A DNA stretch of 64,000 nucleotides from Pseudomonas sp. SDI (GTDB lineage Bacteria; Pseudomonadota; Gammaproteobacteria; Pseudomonadales; Pseudomonadaceae). Within the stretch, counting starts at the first letter, position 1. Each line of letters starts with the position of its first letter. The stretch spans positions 62,001-126,000 of the forward strand of contig NZ_QETK01000013.1 in NCBI RefSeq assembly GCF_003105155.1. Direction: 5' to 3'. The translations under genes were made by a program, and so were the position numbers. The notes under the pieces are model-generated. The model did no database searches. It saw only the letters and a list, made by a program, of their open reading frames with translations, and was not told the origin of the DNA. Shown piece after piece: positions 8,281-18,473 of this stretch.

Positions 8281-8634
8281 TTACAACGCGCGGATGTAGG
8301 TGCCAGTGCCTTTGAGGATGTTCTGCAGGGTTTCCTCGATTTCGTCGAGGTCGCTGCCCGCGCTGGTCAGGAGGATTTCCAGATGATCGTCGCCGTGCAG
8401 CGCGTCGGCGTCGGCAGCGGCGATCTCGATCAGCAGGCGGTTGGCGCTCAGGGTGACTTTGAGGCCATCGAGGGTGGACGGTTCATCGTCCAGGGTGATG
8501 TCCACCGTGTCCTCGTCCGGGTAACGGGTCATGAGGAACATCTGACCGCTGTCGCTGTGGCAGCACAGGGTGGCCATGTTGTCTTCTTCGTCGTCGCAAG
8601 GGTTGGCGAAGAGCAGGGCGGTTTTCAGTTGCAT
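8281..8634 (-). CDS. Acidic conserved hypothetical protein
   Basis: A 117-residue soluble protein rich in aspartate and glutamate (for example NPCDDEEDN, TRYPDEDTVDITLDDE, GSDLDEIEET). It has no signal peptide, membrane segment or known catalytic motif; a CCHSD stretch near residue 25 is the only cysteine pair. GAG six bases before the ATG supports the start. It heads a probable operon with the amidohydrolase and is divergent from gdhB. I believe an equivalent gene sits beside gdhB in other pseudomonads, but I cannot assign a function. Confidence 0.7.
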   Translation of the reverse strand: MQLKTALLFANPCDDEEDNMATLCCHSDSGQMFLMTRYPDEDTVDITLDDEPSTLDGLKVTLSANRLLIEIAAADADALHGDDHLEILLTSAGSDLDEIEETLQNILKGTGTYIRAL

Positions 8635-8977
8635 GGAAATCTCGACAGGCGAATTGAAACGTCAGTGTGCCAGTCTTGGGCGGTGGGATAAATCGCCGGT
8701 TGCCCGTCAATGACCGAATATGTCGCAGCGCCGCAAGCAGCGGTGACCGGGCAGTCGTTAAGCTGCGCTGTCGATGGTCACCCGTAAAGACCCAGCCCAC
8801 TTGGCGGCAGTCGTTTTTGCAGATGGCCATTGCGTGGAACGGTACGTACTGGGCTTGGTCCACATCCGTTCTTACAGGTTTTACCGTCTTCCGGCTGCGG
8901 GTTGGCTATCGTTGATCCGAGCACGGCGGACACGCGCGACGCTTCCTCAATAATAAAGCCCAAGCGGAGTACCACAG
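8635..8977. other. Divergent intergenic region before gdhB
   Basis: This 343-base gap separates the acidic hypothetical gene from gdhB. It must hold both promoters. I see a GGTGACC/GGTCACC inverted pair (8742-8748 and 8776-8782, 27 bases apart) and a clear GGAG before gdhB, but no convincing -35/-10 pair. Short frames inside it lack coding character. Confidence 0.5.
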
Positions 8978-11900
8978 ATGGCGTTCTTCACCGCAGCCAG
9001 CAAAGCCGACTTCCAGCATCAACTGCAAGCGGCCCTGGCGCAGCACATCAGCGAACAGGCACTGCCACAAGTGGCGCTGTTCGCCGAACAGTTCTTCGGC
9101 ATCATCTCTCTGGACGAACTCACCCAGCGCCGCCTCTCGGACCTGGCCGGTTGCACCCTCTCTGCCTGGCGTATCATCGAGCGTTTCGACCACGCCGTCC
9201 CGCAAGTACGCGTTTACAACCCCGATTACGAGCGTCATGGCTGGCAGTCGACCCACACCGCTGTGGAAGTCCTGCACCATGACCTGCCGTTTCTGGTCGA
9301 CTCGGTCCGCACCGAGCTGAACCGCCGCGGCTACAGCATCCATACCCTGCAGACCACCGTGCTCAGCGTGCGTCGCGGGGCCACCGGCGAACTGCTGGAG
9401 ATCCTGCCCAAGGGCACCCAGGGCGACGGCGTACTGCAAGAGTCGCTGATGTACCTGGAGATCGACCGCTGTGCCAACACCGCCGAGCTGAACCTGCTGA
9501 CCCGCGAGCTGGAGCAGGTGCTGGCCGAGGTGCGGGTGGCGGTCGCCGACTTCGAGCCGATGAAAGCCAAGGTGCGCGAGCTGCTGGCGCTGGTCGACCA
9601 GACCGAATACGCCCAGGCACAGGGCGAGAAAGCCGAGGTCAAGAGCTTCCTCGAGTGGCTGGTGGGGAACCACTTCACCTTCCTCGGTTACGAAGAGTTC
9701 GTGGTCCAGGGCGAGGCCGGCGGAGGTCAACTGGCCTACGACGAGCAGTCGTTCCTCGGCCTCACCCGCCTGCTGCGTGCCGGCCTGACGCCGGACGACC
9801 TGCGTATTGAAGAGTACGCCGTCAATTACCTGCACGAACCGCTGCTGCTGTCCTTTGCCAAGGCCGCGCACCCAAGCCGTGTGCACCGCCCGGCCTACCC
9901 GGACTACGTGTCGATTCGCCAGCTCGACGCCGACGGCAAGGTGGTCAAGGAATGCCGCTTCATGGGCCTGTACACCTCGTCGGTGTACGGCGAGAGCGTG
10001 CGTGAAATCCCCTACATTCGTGGCAAGGTCGCCGAAGTCGAGCGCCGCTCGGGCTTCGATGCCAAGGCCCACCTGGGTAAAGAACTGGCCCAGGTCCTCG
10101 AAGTGTTGCCGCGCGACGACCTGTTCCAGACCCCGGTCGACGAACTGTTCAGCACCGTGATGTCGATCGTGCAGATCCAGGAGCGCAACAAGATCCGCGT
10201 GTTCCTGCGCAAGGATCCGTACGGTCGCTTCTGCTACTGCCTGGCCTATGTGCCGCGCGATATCTACTCCACCGAAGTGCGGCAGAAGATCCAGCAGGTG
10301 CTGATGGAGCGCCTGAAGGCCAGTGACTGCGAGTTCTGGACCTTCTTCTCCGAGTCGGTATTGGCCCGCGTGCAGTTGATCCTGCGGGTCGACCCGAAAA
10401 ACCGCATCGAAATCGACCCGAAACAGCTGGAGAACGAAGTCATCCAGGCCTGCCGTTCGTGGCAGGACGACTTTGCCAGCCTGACCGTCGAAAGCTTCGG
10501 CGAAGCCCAGGGCACCAACGTCCTGGCCGACTTCCCGAAAGGCTTCCCGGCCGGCTACCGCGAGCGCTTCGCTGCGCACTCGGCAGTGGTCGACATGCAG
10601 CACCTGCTGACCCTGTCCGAGCGCAAGCCGCTGGTCATGAGCTTCTACCAGCCGCTGACCCAGGCCGGTGAGCGCACGCTGCACTGCAAGCTGTACCACG
10701 CCGATACCCCGCTGGCACTGTCCGACGTGCTGCCGATCCTGGAAAACCTCGGCCTGCGCGTGCTCGGCGAGTTCCCGTATCGCCTGCGCCACGCCAACGG
10801 CCGCGAGTTCTGGATTCACGACTTCGCCTTCACCTACAGCGAAGGGCTGAACCTGGACATCCAGCAGCTCAACGACACCCTGCAGGACGCCTTCGTGCAT
10901 ATCGTCAACGGCGATGCCGAGAACGATGCATTCAACCGCCTGGTGCTGACCGCCGGCCTGCCATGGCGCGATGTCGCGCTGCTGCGCGCCTATGCCCGCT
11001 ACCTCAAGCAGATCCGCCTGGGCTTCGACCTGGGGTACATTGCCAGCACCCTGAACAACCACACCGACATCGCCCGCGAACTGACCCGGTTGTTCAAGAC
11101 GCGCTTCTACCTGGCACGCAAGCTCACCGTCGAAGACCTCGACGACAAGCAGCAGCGTCTGGAACAAGCCATCCTCAGCGCCCTGGACGACGTGCAGGTG
11201 CTCAACGAAGACCGCATCCTGCGGCGCTACCTGGACCTGATCAAGGCCACCCTGCGTACCAACTTCTACCAGCCGGATGCCCAGGGCCACGCCAAGTCGT
11301 ACTTCAGCTTCAAGTTCAACCCCAAGCTGATTCCCGAGCTGCCGAAACCGGTACCTAAGTTCGAGATCTTCGTCTACTCGCCGCGTGTCGAAGGTGTGCA
11401 CCTGCGCTTCGGCAATGTGGCCCGTGGTGGCCTGCGCTGGTCGGACCGTGAAGAAGATTTCCGCACCGAAGTGCTTGGCCTGGTCAAGGCCCAGCAGGTG
11501 AAGAACTCGGTGATCGTCCCGGTCGGTGCCAAGGGCGGCTTCCTGCCGCGTCGGTTGCCGCTGGGCGGCGGTCGCGACGAGATCCAGGCCGAAGGCATCG
11601 CCTGCTACCGGATCTTCATTTCCGGCCTGCTCGACATCACTGACAACCTCAAGGACGGTGGCGTGGTGCCACCGGCCAACGTGGTGCGTCACGATGAAGA
11701 CGACCCGTACCTGGTGGTGGCGGCCGACAAAGGCACCGCAACCTTCTCCGACATCGCCAACGGCATCGCCATCGACTACGGCTTCTGGCTCGGCGACGCC
11801 TTCGCTTCCGGCGGCTCGGCCGGTTATGACCACAAGAAGATGGGGATTACCGCGCGTGGCGCCTGGGTTGGCGTGCAGCGGCACTTCCGCGAGCGCGGCA

Positions 11901-13843
11901 TCAACGTCCAGCAGGACAGCATTACCGTGGTCGGCGTCGGCGACATGGCCGGCGACGTGTTCGGTAACGGCCTGCTGATGTCCGACAAGCTGCAACTGGT
12001 GGCTGCGTTCAACCACCTGCACATCTTCATCGACCCGAATCCGGAGCCGGCCAGCAGTTTCGCCGAGCGCCAGCGCCTGTTCGATCTGCCACGCTCGGCC
12101 TGGAGCGACTACGACACCAGCATCATGTCCGAGGGCGGCGGGATCTTCTCGCGTAGCGCGAAGAGCATCGCCATCAGCCCGCAGATGAAAGAACGCTTTG
12201 CCATCGAGGCCGACAAGCTGACCCCGACCGAGCTGCTCAATGCACTGCTCAAGGCACCGGTTGACCTGCTGTGGAACGGCGGTATCGGCACCTACGTCAA
12301 ATCCAGCGACGAAACCCATGCCGACGTCGGCGACAAGGCCAACGACGCGCTGCGAGTGAACGGCAACGAGCTGCGCTGCAAGGTGGTAGGCGAGGGCGGC
12401 AACCTCGGCATGACCCAGCTGGGTCGGGTCGAGTTTGGCCTCAATGGTGGCGCCACCAACACCGACTTCATCGACAACGCCGGTGGCGTCGACTGCTCCG
12501 ACCACGAGGTCAACATCAAGATCCTGCTCAACGAAGTGGTGCAGGCCGGCGACATGACCGAGAAGCAGCGCAACCAGTTGCTCGGCAGCATGACCGACGA
12601 AGTGGCCGGTCTGGTCCTCGGCAACAACTACAAGCAAACCCAGGCACTGTCGCTGGCCGCCCGTCGGGCGCGTGAGCGGATTGCCGAGTACAAGCGGCTG
12701 ATGGCCGACCTGGAAAGCCGTGGCAAGCTGGACCGCGCCATCGAGTTCCTGCCAACCGAGGAGCAACTGGTCGAACGTCTGGCCGCCAACCAGGGCCTGA
12801 CCCGGGCCGAATTGTCGGTATTGATCTCCTACAGCAAGATCGACCTCAAGGAAGCACTGCTCAAGTCGCTGGTGCCGGACGACGACTACCTGACCCGGGA
12901 CATGGAAACCGCGTTCCCGCCGTCACTGGTCAGCAAGTTTGCCGAGGCTATGCGCCGCCACCGGCTGAAGCGCGAAATCGTCAGCACGCAGATCGCCAAC
13001 GACCTGGTCAACAACATGGGCATCACCTTCGTCCAGCGCCTGAAAGAGTCCACCGGCATGAGCCCGGCGAACGTGGCCGGGGCTTATGTGATCGTGCGCG
13101 ACATCTTCCACCTGCCGCACTGGTTCCGTCAGATCGAGGCGCTGGACTACCAGGTGCCGGCGGAAGTGCAACTGACGCTGATGGACGAGCTGATGCGCCT
13201 GGGTCGCCGGGCTACCCGCTGGTTCCTGCGCAGCCGCCGCAACGAGCAGGATGCCGGGCGTGACGTGGCGCATTTCGGGCCGAAGATCGCTGCGCTGGGG
13301 CTCAAGCTCGACGAACTGCTCGAAGGACCGACCCGTGAGCGCTGGCAGACCCGCTATCAGGGCTTTGTCGAAGCCGGTGTGCCCGAGTTGCTGGCGCGCA
13401 TGGTGGCCGGGACCACGCACCTGTACACGCTGTTGCCGATCATCGAGGCGTCCGACGTTACCGGTCAGGACCCGGCCGAAGTGGCCAAGGCGTTCTTCGC
13501 CGTGGGCAGCGCGCTGGACCTGACCTGGTACCTGCAGGAAATCAGCAACCTGCCGGTGGAAAACAACTGGCAGGCGTTGGCCCGCGAGGCGTTCCGCGAT
13601 GATATCGACCTGCAGCAACGGGCGATTACCATCTCGGTACTGCAGATGGTCGATGCACCGCAGGACATGGATGCGCGGGTGGCCCTGTGGCTGGATCAGC
13701 ATCGGGTCATGGTCGAGCGCTGGCGCGCCATGCTCGACGAGCTGCGCGCGGCAACCGGCACCGACTATGCCATGTACGCGGTGGCAAACCGCGAGCTGGT
13801 GGACCTGGCAATGAGTGGTCAGGCGGCGGTCGTGCCGTCCTGA
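8978..13843 (+). CDS. gdhB: NAD-specific glutamate dehydrogenase, 180-kDa class
   Basis: A 1621-residue enzyme that converts glutamate and NAD+ to 2-oxoglutarate, ammonia and NADH, used mainly in glutamate and arginine catabolism. Length and composition match the large (L-GDH180) class: a long N-terminal ACT-like region, the catalytic core around residues 720-1230 (GGLRWSDREEDFRTEVLGL, then VGAKGGF with the catalytic lysine near 850, then VVGVGDMAGDVFGNG for NAD binding) and a long C-terminal domain. GGAG ten bases before the ATG fixes the start. In P. aeruginosa this enzyme is allosterically activated by arginine. A strong terminator follows at 13861. A 1286-codon antisense frame exists but looks like a GC-driven shadow. 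Confidence 0.97.
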   Translation: MAFFTAASKADFQHQLQAALAQHISEQALPQVALFAEQFFGIISLDELTQRRLSDLAGCTLSAWRIIERFDHAVPQVRVYNPDYERHGWQSTHTAVEVLHHDLPFLVDSVRTELNRRGYSIHTLQTTVLSVRRGATGELLEILPKGTQGDGVLQESLMYLEIDRCANTAELNLLTRELEQVLAEVRVAVADFEPMKAKVRELLALVDQTEYAQAQGEKAEVKSFLEWLVGNHFTFLGYEEFVVQGEAGGGQLAYDEQSFLGLTRLLRAGLTPDDLRIEEYAVNYLHEPLLLSFAKAAHPSRVHRPAYPDYVSIRQLDADGKVVKECRFMGLYTSSVYGESVREIPYIRGKVAEVERRSGFDAKAHLGKELAQVLEVLPRDDLFQTPVDELFSTVMSIVQIQERNKIRVFLRKDPYGRFCYCLAYVPRDIYSTEVRQKIQQVLMERLKASDCEFWTFFSESVLARVQLILRVDPKNRIEIDPKQLENEVIQACRSWQDDFASLTVESFGEAQGTNVLADFPKGFPAGYRERFAAHSAVVDMQHLLTLSERKPLVMSFYQPLTQAGERTLHCKLYHADTPLALSDVLPILENLGLRVLGEFPYRLRHANGREFWIHDFAFTYSEGLNLDIQQLNDTLQDAFVHIVNGDAENDAFNRLVLTAGLPWRDVALLRAYARYLKQIRLGFDLGYIASTLNNHTDIARELTRLFKTRFYLARKLTVEDLDDKQQRLEQAILSALDDVQVLNEDRILRRYLDLIKATLRTNFYQPDAQGHAKSYFSFKFNPKLIPELPKPVPKFEIFVYSPRVEGVHLRFGNVARGGLRWSDREEDFRTEVLGLVKAQQVKNSVIVPVGAKGGFLPRRLPLGGGRDEIQAEGIACYRIFISGLLDITDNLKDGGVVPPANVVRHDEDDPYLVVAADKGTATFSDIANGIAIDYGFWLGDAFASGGSAGYDHKKMGITARGAWVGVQRHFRERGINVQQDSITVVGVGDMAGDVFGNGLLMSDKLQLVAAFNHLHIFIDPNPEPASSFAERQRLFDLPRSAWSDYDTSIMSEGGGIFSRSAKSIAISPQMKERFAIEADKLTPTELLNALLKAPVDLLWNGGIGTYVKSSDETHADVGDKANDALRVNGNELRCKVVGEGGNLGMTQLGRVEFGLNGGATNTDFIDNAGGVDCSDHEVNIKILLNEVVQAGDMTEKQRNQLLGSMTDEVAGLVLGNNYKQTQALSLAARRARERIAEYKRLMADLESRGKLDRAIEFLPTEEQLVERLAANQGLTRAELSVLISYSKIDLKEALLKSLVPDDDYLTRDMETAFPPSLVSKFAEAMRRHRLKREIVSTQIANDLVNNMGITFVQRLKESTGMSPANVAGAYVIVRDIFHLPHWFRQIEALDYQVPAEVQLTLMDELMRLGRRATRWFLRSRRNEQDAGRDVAHFGPKIAALGLKLDELLEGPTRERWQTRYQGFVEAGVPELLARMVAGTTHLYTLLPIIEASDVTGQDPAEVAKAFFAVGSALDLTWYLQEISNLPVENNWQALAREAFRDDIDLQQRAITISVLQMVDAPQDMDARVALWLDQHRVMVERWRAMLDELRAATGTDYAMYAVANRELVDLAMSGQAAVVPS

Positions 13844-13860
13844 GTCTGCGCTGAATGAAG

Positions 13861-13892
13861 AAAGCCCCGGGGGTAACCGCCGGGGCTTTTTT
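13861..13892. terminator. Bidirectional terminator between gdhB and ppsR
   Basis: AAAGCCCCGG and CCGGGGCTTT arms (13861-13870, 13880-13889) flank a nine-base loop and run into T's on the plus strand and, through the leading A's, on the minus strand. It sits between converging genes. Confidence 0.85.
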
Positions 13893-13940
13893 CTTTACAG
13901 GCGGGCAGCAATGCTGCCTGCGCGATGAGCTCCGCAAGCC

Positions 13941-14759
13941 TTACTTGAAGCGGCGCTCCACGCCTTTTTCCACGAGGATCTTCGCGGAAATCTCTTCCAC
14001 CGAGAAATGCGTGGAATTGATATGCGCAATGTTCTCGCGGCGGAACAGGTTCTCTACTTCGCGCACTTCGAACTCGCACTGGGCAAAGCTGGCATAGCGG
14101 CTGTTGGGCTTGCGCTCATGGCGGATGGCGGTGAGCCGGTCCGGGTCGATGGTCAGGCCGAACAGCTTGTGCTTGTGATTGCGCAGCGCCGACGGCAGTT
14201 GCAGGCGCTCCATGTCGTCTTCGGTCAGCGGGTAGTTGGCCGCGCGAATGCCGAACTGCATGGCCATGTACAGACAGGTCGGGGTCTTGCCGCAACGCGA
14301 CACGCCGACCAGAATCAGGTCGGCCTTGTCGTAATAGTGGGTGCGCGCACCGTCGTCGTTGTCCAAGGCAAAGTTGACCGCCTCGATCCGTTCCATGTAA
14401 TTGGAGTTGCCGCCGATCGAATGGGATTTACCCACCGAATACGAGGAGTGTGCGGTCAGCTCCTGTTCCAGCGGCGCCAGAAAGGTCGAGAAGATGTCGA
14501 TCATGAAGCCATTGGAGGTCGCCAGGATCTCGCGAATGTCCTGGTTGACGATGGTATCGAAGATGATCGGGCGGGCGCCGTCCCGTTCAGCGGCGGCATT
14601 GATTTGTTGTACCATGACGCGCGCTTTGTCCACGGTGTCGATATACGGCTTCGTGAATTTGTTGAACGGAATGTTCTCGAACTGCGCTAACAGGCTTTGC
14701 CCGAGGGTCTCGGCCGTGATGCCGGTGCCGTCGGAAATAAAGAAAGCAGATCGTTTCAT
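13941..14759 (-). CDS. ppsR: PEP synthase regulatory protein (bifunctional kinase/pyrophosphorylase)
   Basis: A 272-residue DUF299 protein that inactivates PEP synthase by ADP-dependent phosphorylation of a threonine and reactivates it by Pi-dependent dephosphorylation. The P-loop-like [10 protein letters not shown] lies near residue 150 and [13 protein letters not shown] opens the protein. Two ATGs are possible, at 14768 and 14759. AAGG is only three bases from the first and twelve from the second. I chose [11 protein letters not shown] because this is the usual family start and gives the usual 272 residues. It is divergent from its target gene ppsA, the standard arrangement. Confidence 0.93.
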   Translation of the reverse strand: MKRSAFFISDGTGITAETLGQSLLAQFENIPFNKFTKPYIDTVDKARVMVQQINAAAERDGARPIIFDTIVNQDIREILATSNGFMIDIFSTFLAPLEQELTAHSSYSVGKSHSIGGNSNYMERIEAVNFALDNDDGARTHYYDKADLILVGVSRCGKTPTCLYMAMQFGIRAANYPLTEDDMERLQLPSALRNHKHKLFGLTIDPDRLTAIRHERKPNSRYASFAQCEFEVREVENLFRRENIAHINSTHFSVEEISAKILVEKGVERRFK

Positions 14760-14803
14760 TTGCGCCATGGGCCTTAAGCTGGTGACGAATCTTGGATATG
14801 ATA

Positions 14804-14830
14804 CGTTCGGTTTGCCGAACGAGCATGCTC
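14804..14830. promoter_or_regulatory. Palindromes in the ppsR-ppsA divergent region
   Basis: CGTTCGG/CCGAACG (14804-14821, four-base spacer) is followed at once by the perfect palindrome GAGCATGCTC (14821-14830). Their place between two divergent, functionally linked genes suggests a shared operator, though no known regulator consensus is matched. Confidence 0.4.
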
Positions 14831-14936
14831 GGCATTCTCACTTATTTTCCAGGTCCAGGCCACAAGCGCCCGGACGGTCCCCCAGGGATACGCCGGCGTC
14901 CTGAGCTTTTCCAATACAGTTAGTGGAGAGATCACC

Positions 14937-17312
14937 TTGGTAGAGTACGTAGTTTCCCTCGATAAGCTCGGCGTCCATGATGTAGAGCATGTGGGGGGCA
15001 AGAACGCATCCCTCGGCGAGATGATCAGTAACCTCGCGGGCGCCGGTGTATCGGTTCCCGGCGGCTTTGCCACTACGGCTCAGGCGTACCGTGACTTTCT
15101 CGAGCAGAGCGGGCTGAACGAGCAGATCCATGCGGCGCTCGACGCGCTGGACGTGGACGATGTCAATGCCCTGGTCAAAACCGGTGCCCAGATCCGTCAG
15201 TGGGTCATGGACGCCGAGTTCCCGGCACGGCTGGACGCGGAAATCCGCAGCGCCTTCGCCGAAATGTCCCAGGGCAACCCGAACATGGCCGTGGCCGTGC
15301 GCTCTTCGGCCACCGCCGAAGACCTGCCGGATGCCTCGTTCGCCGGCCAGCAAGAGACCTTCCTGAACATCCGTGGCGTGGACAACGTGATTCGCGCGGC
15401 CAAGGAAGTCTTCGCCTCGCTGTTCAACGACCGCGCCATTGCCTACCGCGTGCACCAGGGCTTCGACCACAAGCTGGTCGCCCTGTCGGCTGGCGTGCAG
15501 CGCATGGTTCGCTCGGAAACCGGCACCGCCGGCGTGATGTTCACCCTCGACACCGAATCGGGCTTCCGTGACGTGGTATTCATTACCGGCGCCTACGGCC
15601 TGGGTGAAACCGTCGTGCAGGGCGCGGTCAACCCGGACGAGTTCTACGTCCACAAGCAAACCCTGGAAGCCGGCCGTCCGGCGATCCTGCGCCGCAACCT
15701 GGGTAGCAAAGCGATCAAGATGATCTACGGCGAAGAAGCCAAGGCCGGTCGTTCGGTCAAGGTGGTCGACGTCGAGCGCGCCGAGCGCGCACGTTTCTGC
15801 CTGAGCGATGCCGAGGTCAACGAACTGGCCAAGCAGGCGATGATCATCGAGAAGCACTACCAGCGGCCGATGGACATCGAGTGGGCCAAAGACGGTGACG
15901 ACGGCAAGCTGTACATCGTGCAGGCCCGCCCGGAAACCGTGAAGAGCCGCTCCAGTGCCAATGTCATGGAGCGTTACCTGCTCAAGGAAACCGGCACCGT
16001 GCTGGTCGAAGGGCGCGCCATTGGCCAGCGTATCGGCGCCGGCAAGGTGCGGGTCATCAACGACATCGCCGAAATGGACAAGGTCCAGCCGGGCGACGTA
16101 CTGGTTTCCGACATGACCGACCCGGACTGGGAGCCGATCATGAAGCGCGCCAGCGCCATCGTCACCAACCGTGGCGGGCGTACCTGCCATGCGGCGATCA
16201 TCGCCCGTGAGCTGGGCATCCCGGCCGTGGTCGGTTGCGGCAATGCCACCCAGGTGCTGAAAGACGGCCAGGGCGTTACCGTATCCTGTGCCGAGGGCGA
16301 CACCGGCTTCATCTTCGAAGGCGAGCTGGGCTTCGACATCCGCCAGAATTCGGTCGATGCCATGCCAGACCTGCCGTTCAAGATCATGATGAACGTCGGC
16401 AACCCGGACCGCGCGTTCGACTTTGCCCAGTTGCCCAACGCCGGTGTTGGCCTGGCGCGACTGGAGTTCATCATCAACCGCATGATCGGCGTGCACCCTA
16501 AGGCACTGCTGAACTACGCGGGCCTGCCGCCAGAGCTGAAAGAAAGCGTCGACAAGCGCATTGCCGGCTACAACGATCCGGTTGGCTTCTACGTCGAGAA
16601 ACTGGTCGAGGGCATCAGCACCCTGGCCGCCGCGTTCTGGCCGAAGAAGGTCATCGTGCGTCTGTCGGACTTCAAGTCCAACGAATACGCCAACTTGATC
16701 GGTGGCAAGCTCTACGAGCCGGAAGAAGAAAACCCGATGCTCGGCTTCCGTGGCGCTTCGCGCTACATCAGCGAATCGTTCCGTGACTGCTTCGAGCTGG
16801 AGTGCCGTGCACTCAAGCGCGTACGCGACGAAATGGGCCTGACCAACGTCGAGATCATGGTGCCGTTCGTGCGCACCCTGGGCGAGGCCAGCCAGGTGGT
16901 CGACCTGCTTGCCGAAAACGGCCTGGGGCGTGGCGTCAATGGCCTGCGCGTGATCATGATGTGCGAGCTGCCATCCAACGCGATCCTCGCCGACGAGTTC
17001 CTCGAGTATTTCGACGGCTTCTCTATCGGTTCCAACGACCTGACCCAGCTGACCCTGGGCCTTGACCGCGACTCCGGGATCATCGCGCACCTGTTCGACG
17101 AGCGTAACCCGGCGGTGAAAAAGCTGCTGGCCAACGCCATCCAGGCCTGTAACAAGGCTGGCAAGTACATCGGTATCTGCGGTCAGGGCCCTTCGGACCA
17201 CCCGGACCTGGCCAAATGGCTGATGGAACAAGGCATCGAAAGCGTCTCGCTGAACCCGGATTCGGTCCTCGAAACCTGGTTCTTCCTGGCCGAAGGCCAA
17301 GGCGCAGCCTGA
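14937..17312 (+). CDS. ppsA: Phosphoenolpyruvate synthase
   Basis: A 791-residue cytoplasmic enzyme that makes PEP from pyruvate and ATP, releasing AMP and phosphate; it is the entry to gluconeogenesis from pyruvate and lactate. The N-terminal ATP-grasp domain (about 1-350, with [10 protein letters not shown] at 20), the swivelling phosphohistidine domain ([13 protein letters not shown], histidine near 420) and the C-terminal PEP-binding barrel ([16 protein letters not shown] near 700) are all intact. The start is TTG, backed by GGAGAG seven bases upstream and by the conserved beginning [11 protein letters not shown]; there is no nearby ATG. A weak start codon may limit its expression. It is regulated post-translationally by the divergent ppsR. 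Confidence 0.96.
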   Translation: MVEYVVSLDKLGVHDVEHVGGKNASLGEMISNLAGAGVSVPGGFATTAQAYRDFLEQSGLNEQIHAALDALDVDDVNALVKTGAQIRQWVMDAEFPARLDAEIRSAFAEMSQGNPNMAVAVRSSATAEDLPDASFAGQQETFLNIRGVDNVIRAAKEVFASLFNDRAIAYRVHQGFDHKLVALSAGVQRMVRSETGTAGVMFTLDTESGFRDVVFITGAYGLGETVVQGAVNPDEFYVHKQTLEAGRPAILRRNLGSKAIKMIYGEEAKAGRSVKVVDVERAERARFCLSDAEVNELAKQAMIIEKHYQRPMDIEWAKDGDDGKLYIVQARPETVKSRSSANVMERYLLKETGTVLVEGRAIGQRIGAGKVRVINDIAEMDKVQPGDVLVSDMTDPDWEPIMKRASAIVTNRGGRTCHAAIIARELGIPAVVGCGNATQVLKDGQGVTVSCAEGDTGFIFEGELGFDIRQNSVDAMPDLPFKIMMNVGNPDRAFDFAQLPNAGVGLARLEFIINRMIGVHPKALLNYAGLPPELKESVDKRIAGYNDPVGFYVEKLVEGISTLAAAFWPKKVIVRLSDFKSNEYANLIGGKLYEPEEENPMLGFRGASRYISESFRDCFELECRALKRVRDEMGLTNVEIMVPFVRTLGEASQVVDLLAENGLGRGVNGLRVIMMCELPSNAILADEFLEYFDGFSIGSNDLTQLTLGLDRDSGIIAHLFDERNPAVKKLLANAIQACNKAGKYIGICGQGPSDHPDLAKWLMEQGIESVSLNPDSVLETWFFLAEGQGAA

Positions 17313-17374
17313 TCCTGTGAAGCGAACGGCTGCCGGCCAGAATGTGCCCGGCAGTCGATTCGCCGGTATTATTC

Positions 17375-17409
17375 AGGGCGTGATCCAGTGATGGGCCTCG
17401 CCCTTTTTT
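17375..17409 (+). terminator. ppsA terminator
   Basis: AGGGCG (17375-17380) can pair with CGCCCT (17399-17404), or GGGC with GCCC across a three-base loop (17393-17403); both end in a six-T run before the next gene. Confidence 0.65.
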
Positions 17410-17422
17410 GTGCAAGAACACT

Positions 17423-18421
17423 ATGCAAAGCAGCAGTACCCTTTTTCCCGTCGCCCTGCTCAGTGCCGAGCGTCGCGGTGACCTCAGCGAAGACGTCTAT
17501 CGCCTGAAGGCCGGCAACAGCCCCGACCGTACCGTGGAGCTGGCGCTGACCCGCCTGGGCATGGCCGATCAGGTTGAGGTCCGTGGCACGCCGGTGATCT
17601 TGCTGCACGGCAGTTTTTCCAACCGGCGCTTCTGGTTCTCGCCCCGGGGTATCGGCCTGGGCGCGCACCTGGCGCGGGCCGGCTTCGACGTGTGGATTCC
17701 GGAGATGCGCGGGCACGGCCTGTCGCCGCGCAACCGCGAGTATCGCCACAACCGTGTGGCCGACTATGCCCGCTACGACCTGCCGGCCATCGCCGCGTTT
17801 GTTTGCGAACAGGCCGGGCAGGCGCCGCACTGGCTCGGTCACTCGTTGGGTGGTACGACCCTGGCTGCGGCGCTTGGCGGGCAGTACCTGGAGCCGTCTC
17901 AGGTGGCCAGCGCGGCGTTCTTTGGCACCCAGGTCAGTCGTACCTACTGGCCGCTGAAAATCCCACCCGTGGAGTGGAGCGGACGCCTGTTGCTCAAGCG
18001 CTTTGCGCATATTTCCGGCTCGCGGCTCAAGCGCGGCCCGGAGGACGAGCCGATTGGCCTGGCGCTGGAAAGCATGCGCTGGTTTGGCCTGTTCGGGCGC
18101 TTTGGCGACAAGCAGCGCGACTGGTGGGCCGGGCTCGCCGAGGTGCAACTGCCGGTACTGGCCGTGGCCGGTGCCGGTGATCATCAGGACCCGGTGTGGG
18201 CCTGTCGCAAGCTGTTCGAGCAATTGGGCGGCGAGCAGAAGTGCTTCCTGCGCCTGGGGCGCGAAGAGGGCTTCGACAATTTCGGCCATGTCGACATGCT
18301 GGTCAGCAAGGCGGCGCAGACGCAAGTGTGGCCGTTGGTCGAGCGCTGGCTACGCGATCCGCAGGCGATGATCCCGCGCGAAGAGGTCCGAGGCATTTCG
18401 CCAGAGCCGGCTAACGGTTAA
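17423..18421 (+). CDS. Alpha/beta-hydrolase fold protein
   Basis: A 332-residue serine hydrolase-like protein. The oxyanion loop ILLHGSFSNRRFW (about residues 56-68), the nucleophile elbow GHSLGG (serine near 143) and a late histidine in FDNFGHVDML form a plausible triad, with an aspartate in AGAGDHQDP. There is no clear signal peptide. The frame extends upstream from TTG at 17408, but this lies in the T-run of the ppsA terminator, so the ATG at 17423 is preferred. A hydrolase of this type follows ppsA in other pseudomonads. Its substrate is unknown; esterase or lipase labels would be generic. Confidence 0.85.
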   Translation: MQSSSTLFPVALLSAERRGDLSEDVYRLKAGNSPDRTVELALTRLGMADQVEVRGTPVILLHGSFSNRRFWFSPRGIGLGAHLARAGFDVWIPEMRGHGLSPRNREYRHNRVADYARYDLPAIAAFVCEQAGQAPHWLGHSLGGTTLAAALGGQYLEPSQVASAAFFGTQVSRTYWPLKIPPVEWSGRLLLKRFAHISGSRLKRGPEDEPIGLALESMRWFGLFGRFGDKQRDWWAGLAEVQLPVLAVAGAGDHQDPVWACRKLFEQLGGEQKCFLRLGREEGFDNFGHVDMLVSKAAQTQVWPLVERWLRDPQAMIPREEVRGISPEPANG

Positions 18422-18473
18422 GATGTGACGATTGTCGTGATTTTGGTCATTTTTGGTTTTTGAGCCATAACTT

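Noticed and set aside
8742..8782. GGTGACC/GGTCACC pair upstream of gdhB as an operator
   Set aside because: Arms are 27 bases apart and short; no known regulator fits and chance is likely.
8906..12766. 1286-codon open frame antisense to gdhB
   Set aside because: It lies wholly against a highly conserved gene, and long antisense frames are expected in high-GC DNA when third positions avoid A/T. Its composition (valine, histidine, glutamine rich) is that of a shadow. No ribosome site or domain was seen.
14838..17300. 820-codon open frame antisense to ppsA
   Set aside because: Same reasoning: mirror of a conserved gene, no recognisable protein features.
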